From the NCBI GenBank assembly GCA_017547125.1, contig JAFYQL010000154.1, positions 1-5,195 of the forward strand: a DNA stretch of 5,195 nucleotides, given 5' to 3'. Both the position numbers and the translations under genes were made by a program. Below, one piece after another: positions 1-5,195 of the stretch (its first letter is position 1; each line of letters opens with the position of its first letter). This DNA is from Bacillota bacterium. Lineage in GTDB: Bacteria > Bacillota > Clostridia > Lachnospirales > Anaerotignaceae. The notes below the pieces were generated by a model. The model searched no databases, was not told the origin of the DNA, and worked only from the letters and a program-made list of their open reading frames with translations.

Positions 1-206
1 GTAAGTGAGCCTCTTACGCCTTCAATACGTACATCATAGATACCTGCCGCATGAAGAAGTCTCTGTGCTGCTTCAGCACCTGTAACACCGCTTCTGCTGC
101 GTACAGATGAGTATCTGTTGAATGTGTTTTTAACCTTGCTCTGTGCATAAAGTGTAAGCAAAATAGCAGGCAAAAGCACATAATAATAACTATATCCAAT
201 ATACAT
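1..206 (-). CDS. YugP-type zinc metallopeptidase, N-terminal part (cut by left edge)
   Basis: This is the first 68 codons of a gene that runs off the left edge; no stop is reached. The translation starts MYIGYSYYYVLLPAILLTLY and continues through a charged stretch (about residues 22-38) to GVTGAEAAQRLL (about 40-51) and YDVRIEGVRGSLT (about 57-69). An N-terminal membrane segment (about residues 2-20), then AQ-KVK--FN-, then a G-TGAE-A-R-L motif and a V-G-LT motif is the typical start of the YugP family (PF04298), a predicted membrane-bound zinc metallopeptidase. The HExxH zinc site would lie beyond the window and cannot be seen. The ATG at 206 is preceded by GGAG at 217-220. The gene lies 61 bases after fmt on the same strand; a yugP-like gene after fmt is, to my knowledge, common in Clostridia, often followed by rsmB. 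The family is clear from the N-terminus, but its substrate is unknown. Another frame (start at 199) gives a short open frame here, but it has no family resemblance. Confidence 0.85.
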   Translation of the reverse strand, partial: MYIGYSYYYVLLPAILLTLYAQSKVKNTFNRYSSVRSRSGVTGAEAAQRLLHAAGIYDVRIEGVRGSL

Positions 207-216
207 TTGTTTCACA

Positions 217-220
217 CTCC
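217..220 (-). promoter_or_regulatory. Ribosome binding site of the yugP-type gene
   Basis: GGAG on the minus strand lies 10 bases before the ATG at 206. It supports that start rather than the ATG at 199, which opens a different frame without family resemblance. The spacing is slightly long but acceptable. Confidence 0.6.
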
Positions 221-223
221 AAT

Positions 224-255
224 CAGATATTTTTACAATATACGAAAAATATCAG
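224..255. repeat. AT-rich inverted repeat between fmt and yugP
   Basis: Two 11-base arms, 224-234 (CAGATATTTTT on the plus strand) and 245-255 (AAAAATATCAG), are inverted copies with one mismatch at the second base from the outside. They are separated by 10 bases. The stem has few G:C pairs, so as RNA it would be weak, and on the minus strand no T-run follows it. It does not look like a terminator for fmt. A possible -10 box (237-242) lies in the spacer, so a protein-binding site is conceivable. AT-rich repeats of this quality also arise by chance. Confidence 0.45.
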
Positions 256-265
256 TTTTTGTCTG
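237..265 (-). promoter_or_regulatory. Weak possible promoter for the yugP-type gene
   Basis: On the minus strand CAGACA (265 to 260; 4 of 6 matches to the -35 consensus) is followed after 17 bases by TATATT (242 to 237; 5 of 6 matches to -10). Transcription would start near 230, about 24 bases before the ATG. The region is very AT-rich, so a chance match is quite possible. Read-through from fmt is an equally good explanation for expression of the gene. Confidence 0.25.
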
Positions 266-267
266 TT

Positions 268-1194
268 TTATCCAAGCACAATGCCTGTGTCAATTTTGTG
301 GCCTCTCATATAAGCATCAGTCGGCATAATTTTTCCTCCCTTTGCCTGAAGAGTTGCCACTCTTACACTGCCTTTTCCGCACTGAACAATAAAGCCTTTT
401 TTGTCTGTTTCGGCAATTGTTCCTGCAGGAATGCCGTATTCTTTGTCAAGGACATTAACCTTAAACACCTTAAGAATTTCTTCTTCGTATACAGTGTATG
501 CTGCAGGCTGCGGATCAAGTCCTCTTACAAGACAGTCAATTTCTTCTGCGCTCTTGTTCCAGTCGATGTGACCTGTTTCACGGCTTATCATAGGTGCGTA
601 TGTGCTTTCGTCGTGGTTCTGAGGTACTCTTACTGCAGTGCCGTTTTCGATTTCTGTCATTGTTTCAACAAGAAGCTTTGCACCTGCAAGGGCAAGCTTT
701 TCTGTCATTGTAGCATATGTGTCTTCTTTTGTGATTTCACATTCCACCTTTGAAATCATATCACCACTGTCGAGACCTTTTTCCATCTGCATAATTGTTA
801 CGCCTGTTTTGTCGCAGCCGTCCATAATGCTCTTCTGGATAGGGCCGGCACCTCTGTACTGAGGAAGAAGTGAACCGTGAACATTGATGCAGCCGTATTT
901 TGGCATATTAAGTATTCTTTCGTTAAGAATCTGACCGTATGCCGCAACAACAAAAATGTCTGCTTCGTATTTTTCAAGCTCATCTATAAATTCTGCGTTA
1001 TTTATTTTTTCCGGCTGAAGAACTTCTATACCAAGTTCAAGTGCTTTTTCCTTAACTACAGGAAAAACCATTTTTTTGCCTCTGCCCTTTGGTTTGTCAG
1101 GCTGGCAAACTACGCATAATACTTCGTGATTTTTGCTTAATTCTTCAAGTGAAGGAACTGCAAAATCAGGTGTTCCCATAAAAACAACTTTCAT
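268..1194 (-). CDS. fmt: Methionyl-tRNA formyltransferase
   Basis: The enzyme transfers the formyl group of 10-formyltetrahydrofolate to the amino group of methionine on initiator tRNA, giving fMet-tRNA for translation start in the cytoplasm. The 308 residues match the usual length (315 in E. coli). The N-terminal Rossmann-type domain begins MKVVFMGTPDFAVPSLEEL. A basic loop at 32-50 (PDKPKGRGKK), which contacts the tRNA in the E. coli enzyme, is present. The signature NVHGSLLPQYRGAGPIQ spans 104-120, and the catalytic trio is N104, H106 and D142 (in GLDSGDM), equivalent to E. coli N108, H110 and D146. The C-terminal OB-fold domain covers about 205-308. The gene starts 2 bases after the def stop, and AAGGAG (1202-1207), inside the def coding region, lies 7 bases before its ATG, so translation is probably coupled to def. 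It ends with TAA at 268-270. All key residues are intact. Confidence 0.98.
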   Translation of the reverse strand: MKVVFMGTPDFAVPSLEELSKNHEVLCVVCQPDKPKGRGKKMVFPVVKEKALELGIEVLQPEKINNAEFIDELEKYEADIFVVAAYGQILNERILNMPKYGCINVHGSLLPQYRGAGPIQKSIMDGCDKTGVTIMQMEKGLDSGDMISKVECEITKEDTYATMTEKLALAGAKLLVETMTEIENGTAVRVPQNHDESTYAPMISRETGHIDWNKSAEEIDCLVRGLDPQPAAYTVYEEEILKVFKVNVLDKEYGIPAGTIAETDKKGFIVQCGKGSVRVATLQAKGGKIMPTDAYMRGHKIDTGIVLG

Positions 1195-1196
1195 TA

Positions 1197-1646
1197 TTAT
1201 TCTCCTTCTTCCATAGCCTTGTCTATGTAAAGTATACCGTCAAGGTGATCAATTTCGTGGCAAAGTGCTCTTGCCATAAGTTCTTTGCCTTCAACAATAA
1301 TTTCACGGCCTTCTCTGTCAAAGGCTCTTACCTTTGCATAGTTTGGTCTTTCAACAGGTGCACTGTGACCCGGAATTGAAAGGCATCCTTCGTGGTCTGT
1401 CTGACTTCCGCTCACTTCAATAAATTCCGGATTGATAAGCTCAATAAGACCTTCACCGATATCTATAACAACAACTCTTTTAAGCACGCCAACCTGCGGT
1501 GCTGCAAGACCCACACCATTTGCATCGTACATTGTGTCTGCCATATCATCAAGAAGAGTTAATACGTTAGGTGTAATTTCCTTTACAGGCTTACAAACTT
1601 TTCTTAAAACTTCATCTGTGCTAATTCTGATTTTTCTAATTGCCAT
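1197..1646 (-). CDS. def: Peptide deformylase
   Basis: This metalloenzyme removes the N-formyl group from the starting methionine of new polypeptides at the ribosome, the step that reverses the work of Fmt encoded next door. All three family motifs are present in the 149 residues: GVGLAAPQ at 44-51 (motif I), EGCLS at 86-90 (motif II) and HEIDH at 130-134 (motif III). The metal ligands are C88, H130 and H134, and the catalytic acid/base is E131. The short C-terminus and sequence style fit the deformylases of Clostridia. AAGGGAG (1655-1661) lies 8 bases before the ATG, a strong ribosome binding site. The gap to priA is 64 bases and contains a promoter-like sequence, whereas fmt follows after only 2 bases. 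def and fmt may therefore form their own transcript in addition to read-through from priA. Confidence 0.98.
   Translation of the reverse strand: MAIRKIRISTDEVLRKVCKPVKEITPNVLTLLDDMADTMYDANGVGLAAPQVGVLKRVVVIDIGEGLIELINPEFIEVSGSQTDHEGCLSIPGHSAPVERPNYAKVRAFDREGREIIVEGKELMARALCHEIDHLDGILYIDKAMEEGE
1202..1207 (-). promoter_or_regulatory. fmt ribosome binding site inside the def 3' end
   Basis: AAGGAG on the minus strand lies 7 bases before the fmt ATG and overlaps the last def codons (Glu-Gly-Glu). Ribosomes finishing def would uncover or directly use this site, so the two products are likely made in a linked ratio. Confidence 0.8.
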
Positions 1647-1684
1647 TTTTCAATCTCCCTTCGTTTCATATCTATCCAAGCATA

Positions 1685-1693
1685 AGTATACCA
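1685..1693 (-). promoter_or_regulatory. Candidate extended -10 promoter for def-fmt
   Basis: The minus strand reads TGGTATACT from 1693 to 1685: a TGn extension followed by TATACT, 5 of 6 matches to the -10 consensus. There is no good -35 box at 16-18 bases upstream. Instead A- and T-tracts (TTTTTAAAAAGTTTTT, about 1697-1712) lie there, which suits an extended -10 promoter helped by AT-rich upstream DNA. Transcription would start near 1678, about 32 bases before the def ATG. No hairpin terminator follows priA, so read-through into def is also likely. Confidence 0.45.
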
Positions 1694-1710
1694 CAAAAAC
1701 TTTTTAAAAA

Positions 1711-3939
1711 CTACAATATACTTCCGCCGTTCATAAACAGATTGATATACACATCTCTATATCCGTTTCTTCCGCCAAAAAGCTCAAGACATTTTTCGGT
1801 ATACTCTCTCATTTTTTCATCATCATTTCCTTTTATCATAAGACGGAAACGATATTCATCCTTTATTTTCGAAATAAGTGCCTCCGACGGACCGAGAATA
1901 ACAAAGCCGTCTTCATTTTCTCTTTTGAATATGTCTCCCAGAACTGCAATGGCCTCTGCAACTCTGTTTTCGTCCTTGCCCGTAGCAAGAAGTGTATAGA
2001 CATATCCGAAAGGCGGATAGCTCATCATATTTCTAAGCTGAATTTCCTGTTCAAAAAATGTGACATAGTCGTGCTTTGATGCTGTTTCAACCGCAAAGTT
2101 TTCAGGCTGATATGTCTGTATAACAACCTTGCCTTCGCCGTTTTGTCTGCCTGCACGGCCTGCACTTTGTGTTATAAGCTGGAATGTTTTTTCAGTGCCC
2201 ATATAGTCCGCAGTATTAAGCGACAAATCAGCCGCCACAAGACCCACAAGGTCAACGTTTTCAAAATCATGTCCTTTGGCAATCATCTGTGTGCCTATAA
2301 GTATATCAGCTTCGTGATTCTTGAATTTTTCAAGTATTTTAAGGTGTCCATCTTTGCCCGTTGTTGTGTCAAAGTCCATACGGAGTACTCTTGCCGATGG
2401 GAAAAGATGCTTAATCTCATCTTCTATTTTCTGTGTGCCTGCCCCAAAATATTTGATGTATTTTGAACCGCATTCAGGGCATACCTTTGGCACCGGCTCC
2501 TTCTTTCCGCAGTAATGACACATAAGGAAATTTCCGTCAGAATGGTATTTGTATGATACATTGCAGCTTAAGCACATCATAACATGTCCGCATTTTCGGC
2601 ATGAAACAAAGGTTGATGCGCCTCGTCTGTTTATAAAAAGCATTATCTGCTTTTTATATGCAAGCTTTTCTTTTATTTCGCCATAAAGTGCACGGCTTAT
2701 AACGGAGCGGTTGCCTTCTTCAAGTTCACTGCGCATATCAACAATTTCGCACTCAGGAAGTTTGCCGCCGCCTGCTCTTTTTTCAAGGGTAAGAAGAACA
2801 TATTCCCCCGTAAGCGCCTTGTGATAACTCTTAACCGAAGGAGTTGCACTGCCAAGAATAAGTTTTGCACCCATCTGCTGACATCTGAAAATTGCAGTTT
2901 CAATGGCGTCATATTTTGGTGTAACTTCACTTTTGTAACTGTCATCGTGCTCTTCGTCAATAATTATTGCACCAAGATTTTCAAAAGGCATAAAAACCGC
3001 ACTTCTCGCACCAATCACCACATCAACTTCGCCGTATTTTGCCTTCATAAAAACATCAAGTCTTTCTCCGGCACTCATTCTGCTATGGGTTACTGCGGCA
3101 CGGTTTCCAAATCTGCCTTTAAATCTTTCCACCATAAGAGGTGTAAGCGATATTTCAGGCACAAGCACAATAGCCTGCTTGCCCTCTTCAATTATTTTTT
3201 CAATAAACTGAAGATAAATTTCCGTTTTACCGCTGCCTGTAACACCAAAAAGCAGAAACGGCTTACTGTTATCTGATGAAAGTATGCGGTTAAACGCATA
3301 CTGCTGCTTATCGTTTAATATGTGCTTTTTGTACTCAGCAAAAACCACAGAGTCTTTTCTTCTTCGTCTTGTTTTACCAAAATAAACAAGGCCGTTTTTC
3401 TCAAGTGTATTTACAGGAGATACATTTACCCCTAGAATTTGTCTTAATGCGGGCTCTTCTTCGCTTTCTTTTTCCATAAGATACTGAAGAACCTTTACCT
3501 GTGCCTCATATTTTGGCTTTCCGCTGTTTTTTGCGATAAATTCTTCTGCCTTTAATTTATCTGCAATAAAAACAGACTTAACTGTATTTTTAAGGTCTGC
3601 ACCGGCAGGAAGAAGTGTTCTGAGGCATGAAGAAAATGTGGCAAGGTATCTTTTTTTCATCCACCAGGCCATATCTGTCATATCTTTATCAAGAAGGCTG
3701 AATTTATCAACTATGCTGTGTATAAACTTTATTTTTTCTTCAGGCACATCTGTTTCGTCGCAGATATCCACAACATAGCCTTCGGCAAGGCTGTTTCCGC
3801 CGCCAAAAGGCACCTTAACTCTCATACCAGTCTCTATTTTGTCCAGCATTTCAAAAGGTATTTCATAGTCAAACATTCTGTCTATCTGACTGTTGCTCAT
3901 ACCCAATATTATTCTTGCATAAAGGGCCACTTCTTTCAC
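1711..3939 (-). CDS. priA: Primosomal protein N' (replication restart helicase PriA)
   Basis: PriA binds stalled or broken replication forks, unwinds the lagging arm in the 3'-to-5' direction and loads the primosome so that DnaB-type helicase can reload. The 742 residues fit the family (732 in E. coli). The N-terminal fork-binding domain covers about 1-110 (FDYEIP at 23-28, GMRVKVPFG at 38-46). The helicase core carries Walker A GVTGSGKT at 232-239, the DEEH box at 328-331, GSATPS at 363-368, GTQMIAKGHDF at 549-559 and QSAGRAGR at 591-598. Between the two helicase lobes lie eight cysteines (C447, C450, C456, C459, C474, C477, C487, C490), the two zinc sites characteristic of PriA. The start is GTG at 3939, chosen because AAAGGA (3946-3951) lies 6 bases upstream; a second in-frame GTG three codons later (3930) is less well placed. 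The stop is TAG. The gene follows the rpoZ terminator and probably has its own promoter. Confidence 0.98.
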   Translation of the reverse strand: MKEVALYARIILGMSNSQIDRMFDYEIPFEMLDKIETGMRVKVPFGGGNSLAEGYVVDICDETDVPEEKIKFIHSIVDKFSLLDKDMTDMAWWMKKRYLATFSSCLRTLLPAGADLKNTVKSVFIADKLKAEEFIAKNSGKPKYEAQVKVLQYLMEKESEEEPALRQILGVNVSPVNTLEKNGLVYFGKTRRRRKDSVVFAEYKKHILNDKQQYAFNRILSSDNSKPFLLFGVTGSGKTEIYLQFIEKIIEEGKQAIVLVPEISLTPLMVERFKGRFGNRAAVTHSRMSAGERLDVFMKAKYGEVDVVIGARSAVFMPFENLGAIIIDEEHDDSYKSEVTPKYDAIETAIFRCQQMGAKLILGSATPSVKSYHKALTGEYVLLTLEKRAGGGKLPECEIVDMRSELEEGNRSVISRALYGEIKEKLAYKKQIMLFINRRGASTFVSCRKCGHVMMCLSCNVSYKYHSDGNFLMCHYCGKKEPVPKVCPECGSKYIKYFGAGTQKIEDEIKHLFPSARVLRMDFDTTTGKDGHLKILEKFKNHEADILIGTQMIAKGHDFENVDLVGLVAADLSLNTADYMGTEKTFQLITQSAGRAGRQNGEGKVVIQTYQPENFAVETASKHDYVTFFEQEIQLRNMMSYPPFGYVYTLLATGKDENRVAEAIAVLGDIFKRENEDGFVILGPSEALISKIKDEYRFRLMIKGNDDEKMREYTEKCLELFGGRNGYRDVYINLFMNGGSIL

Positions 3940-3945
3940 CGCCTT

Positions 3946-3951
3946 TCCTTT
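3946..3951 (-). promoter_or_regulatory. Ribosome binding site deciding the priA GTG start
   Basis: AAAGGA on the minus strand lies 6 bases before the GTG at 3939. A second, weaker AAAGG (3942-3946) lies 11 bases before the alternative GTG at 3930. The spacing favours the upstream GTG. No ATG is available in frame near either site. Confidence 0.65.
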
Positions 3952-3966
3952 GTTGTTCTTATTTTT

Positions 3967-3994
3967 ATAATAATAAAAGCCTTGAATATTTCAA
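3967..3994 (-). promoter_or_regulatory. Candidate priA promoter overlapping the rpoZ terminator
   Basis: The minus strand has TTGAAA (3994 to 3989; 5 of 6 matches to -35), a 16-base spacer, then TATTAT (3972 to 3967; 5 of 6 matches to -10). Transcription would begin near 3960, about 21 bases before the priA GTG. The -35 box lies in the hairpin of the rpoZ terminator and the -10 box in its T-rich tail. A TATAAA slightly downstream (19-base spacing) is an alternative -10. The region is AT-rich, which raises the chance of false matches, but a terminator just before priA makes a local promoter likely. Confidence 0.5.
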
Positions 3995-4000
3995 GGCTTT
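3972..4000 (-). terminator. Intrinsic terminator after rpoZ
   Basis: A perfect 11-bp inverted repeat has arms 3990-4000 and 3976-3986 (AAAGCCTTGAA pairing with TTCAAGGCTTT) and a 3-base loop. On the minus strand it is followed by a TTTTATTATTAT tract. It begins 8 bases after the rpoZ stop, a normal position for a Rho-independent terminator. The stem includes a GCC/GGC core plus weaker pairs, and the T-tract is broken by A residues, so termination may be only partial. On the plus strand the tail is less T-rich, and no plus-strand gene feeds it. Confidence 0.8.
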
Positions 4001-4008
4001 ATCTTTCA

Positions 4009-4311
4009 TTATTCTTCAACTTCTTCAGTTGTTTCAGCTTCTACTTCTTCTACAACAACGTCATCAATAGCAATTTCATCTGCACTGCCATTCTGTTTGA
4101 TAACGATTTTGCCTTCATAAAGTTCATTTACAGCAATTGATACAGGTCTGTCTACATCAAGCTTTTCTGTAAGTGGTTCAGCATGGTCGATAAGCTGTCT
4201 TGCACGTTTTGCTGCTGCAATAACAATTGTGTATCTGCTGCCTACTACATTTTCGCCTTCAGCGCCCTTGTTGATTTCTTCAAGTAAGTCTGTATATGAT
4301 GGTCTTAACAT
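4009..4311 (-). CDS. rpoZ: DNA-directed RNA polymerase omega subunit
   Basis: Omega is the small subunit that helps fold the beta' subunit and assemble RNA polymerase. The 100-residue product starts MLRPSYTDLLEEI, has the conserved core SRYTIVIAAAKRARQL (25-40) that contacts beta', and then the segment RPVSIAVNELYEGKI (55-69) typical of omega proteins of Clostridia. The C-terminus (78-100) is strongly acidic, with 12 Asp/Glu among 23 residues, no basic residue, and a near repeat (EEVEAE/EEVEE). The ATG is preceded by AGAGAGG (4321-4327) at 9 bases. The gene ends in two in-frame stops, TAA then TGA, directly before a hairpin terminator. Its position just after gmk is the conserved arrangement in many bacteria. 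A promoter-like pair lies across the gmk 3' end, so rpoZ may be expressed both with gmk and on its own. Confidence 0.95.
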   Translation of the reverse strand: MLRPSYTDLLEEINKGAEGENVVGSRYTIVIAAAKRARQLIDHAEPLTEKLDVDRPVSIAVNELYEGKIVIKQNGSADEIAIDDVVVEEVEAETTEEVEE

Positions 4312-4353
4312 AATAACGTTCCTCTCTAATTAAAAACATTTAAATAATAATAT

Positions 4354-4382
4354 AGTATACACCTTTTATTTAAAAGCTTCAA
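4354..4382 (-). promoter_or_regulatory. Candidate rpoZ promoter
   Basis: The minus strand has TTGAAG (4382 to 4377; 4 of 6 matches to -35, with TTGA intact), exactly 17 bases, then TATACT (4359 to 4354; 5 of 6 matches to -10). The -35 box lies inside the last codons of gmk. Transcription would start near 4347, leaving a leader of about 36 bases before the rpoZ ATG. Spacing and match quality make this one of the better promoter candidates in the window. Confidence 0.55.
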
Positions 4383-4965
4383 CCATATTTTTATATCTTT
4401 CGCTTCTCATTTTTTCGGATTCTGCTATCATCTTAATTTTTTCAACTGCATTTGCAACTTCATCGTTGATTACAACGAATTTGTACTTAGGAAGAAGTTC
4501 AACTTCTTCTTCTGCTCTCTTAATTCTTCTTTCAACTGTAATTTCGTCTTCTGTGCCTCTGCCTGTAAGTCTCTTGATAAGTTCTTCTTTTGATGGAGGC
4601 ATAAGGAATACAGAAACTGCTTCAGGATACATTTCTGCAATCTGCTGTGCACCCTGTACTTCAATTTCAAGAATTACGTTTTTGCCTGATTCAAGCATTT
4701 TTTCAACATAAGCCTTTGGTGTGCCATAGTAGTTGCCGCAGAAAGCAGCCCATTCAAGAAGCTGACCTTCGTTAATCATATCACCAAATTCATCAACTGT
4801 TTTGAAGAAATAGTGTACTCCGTCCTGTTCATAATCTCTTGGGCTTCTTGTTGTTGCTGAAACTGAGATTACAAAGTTTTCGTCTTTGATAAGTTCTTCA
4901 ACAACTGTGCCTTTTCCTGAACCTGATGGTCCTGAAATAATCATAAGTAAACCTTTTTTGTTCAT
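4366..4965 (-). CDS. gmk: Guanylate kinase
   Basis: The enzyme transfers a phosphate from ATP to GMP or dGMP to give GDP or dGDP, a required step of guanine nucleotide synthesis in the cytoplasm. The 199 residues are the usual length (about 205). The P-loop GPSGSGKGT is at 12-20. The GMP-binding region follows: S36, TTR (38-40) and PR (42-43), then GVHYFF at 49-54, E71 and the Y79/Y80-GTPK stretch to 84. EIEVQGAQQI (100-109) is the conserved core strand motif, and the lid with RGTEDEITVERRI spans 136-148. All expected catalytic and binding residues are present. AGGAG (4974-4978) lies 8 bases before the ATG. gmk starts 27 bases after the yicC stop, so both are probably cotranscribed. In Bacillus subtilis remA lies between these two genes; here there is no room for it. 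Confidence 0.98.
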   Translation of the reverse strand: MNKKGLLMIISGPSGSGKGTVVEELIKDENFVISVSATTRSPRDYEQDGVHYFFKTVDEFGDMINEGQLLEWAAFCGNYYGTPKAYVEKMLESGKNVILEIEVQGAQQIAEMYPEAVSVFLMPPSKEELIKRLTGRGTEDEITVERRIKRAEEEVELLPKYKFVVINDEVANAVEKIKMIAESEKMRSERYKNMVEAFK

Positions 4966-4992
4966 TGTTCCAACTCCTGTTCTTCTTCGCTC

Positions 4993-5195
4993 TTACTCAA
5001 TGTTCTGTATCTGTTCTCTGATTTTTTCAATTTCTGTTTTAAGTTCGATTGTTGCGTTTGTAATTGTTATGTCGTTGCTCTTTGATGCTGTTGTGTTTGC
5101 TTCTCTGTTCATTTCTTGAACAAGGAAGTCAAGCTTTCTGCCTATGCTGCCTTCAGATTCAAGTATTGATTCAAGCTGCTTAAGATGGCTGTACA
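4993..5195 (-). CDS. YicC/YloC family protein (probable endoribonuclease), C-terminal part (cut by right edge)
   Basis: Only the last 66 codons are in the window; the start lies beyond the right edge. The visible protein includes GRKLDFLVQEMNREANT (18-34 of the visible part), then SKS-D, and ends ELKTEIEKIREQIQNIE before TAA. This is the hallmark C-terminal domain (DUF1732) of the YicC/YloC family, where the Glu-rich FLVQEMNRE segment is nearly invariant. E. coli YicC has been reported to be an endoribonuclease; whether this protein has the same activity is inference. The N-terminal domain cannot be judged. The gene lies directly upstream of gmk, an arrangement conserved across many bacteria. 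No frameshift or early stop is seen in the visible part. Confidence 0.93.
   Translation of the reverse strand, partial: YSHLKQLESILESEGSIGRKLDFLVQEMNREANTTASKSNDITITNATIELKTEIEKIREQIQNIE

Noticed and set aside
14..199. A complete 61-codon minus-strand frame starting at 199
   Set aside because: It overlaps the yugP-type frame starting at 206 in a different frame; only the latter matches a known family and has the better placed ribosome binding site.
269..279. A ten-base sequence (TGCTTGGATA) at the fmt stop that recurs upstream of def near 1672-1682
   Set aside because: Ten-base matches are expected by chance in a window of this length, one copy is coding sequence, and the flanks are unrelated.
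259..753. A 164-codon open frame on the plus strand, rich in Cys and Phe
   Set aside because: It lies fully opposite the well-supported fmt gene, its composition is what the reverse of fmt codons would give, and it has no recognisable domain.
1697..1712. Palindromic TTTTTAAAAA after the priA stop as a terminator
   Set aside because: It has no G:C stem and no usable loop, so it would not form a stable RNA hairpin.
3718..4140. A 140-codon plus-strand open frame crossing the rpoZ-priA gap
   Set aside because: It is antisense to two clear genes and reads through the terminator hairpin; the Phe/Tyr/Ile-rich product reflects AT-rich reverse-strand sequence.
4312..4365. A riboswitch or ribosomal-protein-type leader before rpoZ
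   Set aside because: The gap is only 54 bases, AT-rich and without paired GC-containing segments; it is explained by a promoter and a ribosome binding site.

Overview
The window is a compact housekeeping block in which every gene lies on the minus strand, so it reads from right to left. The gene content, strong Shine-Dalgarno sites, AT-leaning codons (by eye about 40% G+C) and protein sequences point to a low-GC Gram-positive bacterium, most likely an anaerobic member of the Clostridia (Lachnospiraceae or a relative). The assignment to family level is inference.

Layout in transcription order: the 3' end of a yicC/yloC-family gene (cut by the right edge); gmk (guanylate kinase); rpoZ (RNA polymerase omega); an intrinsic terminator; priA (primosomal helicase); def (peptide deformylase); fmt (methionyl-tRNA formyltransferase); and the 5' end of a yugP-type zinc metallopeptidase gene (cut by the left edge). 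Gaps between genes are 2 to 69 bases, so there is no long non-coding stretch. Four gaps hold promoter-like sequences: gmk-rpoZ, rpoZ-priA, priA-def and, most weakly, fmt-yugP. The rpoZ-priA gap also holds a perfect 11-bp hairpin followed by a T-rich tract.

Functionally the block joins nucleotide supply (Gmk makes GDP/dGDP), transcription (omega), replication restart (PriA) and start-methionine chemistry (Fmt adds the formyl group to initiator Met-tRNA; Def removes it from new proteins). def and fmt are 2 bases apart, with the fmt ribosome binding site inside the last def codons, which suggests coupled translation.

Compared with the well-known Bacillus subtilis order (yloC-remA-gmk-rpoZ-coaBC-priA-def-fmt-rsmB), this locus lacks remA between yicC and gmk and coaBC between rpoZ and priA, and has yugP directly after fmt. 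I found no mobile element, CRISPR array, RNA gene, phage or defence system, and no sign of a new biological system. The items most worth a second look are regulatory: the terminator/promoter overlap ahead of priA, and an AT-rich inverted repeat around a possible -10 box ahead of yugP.
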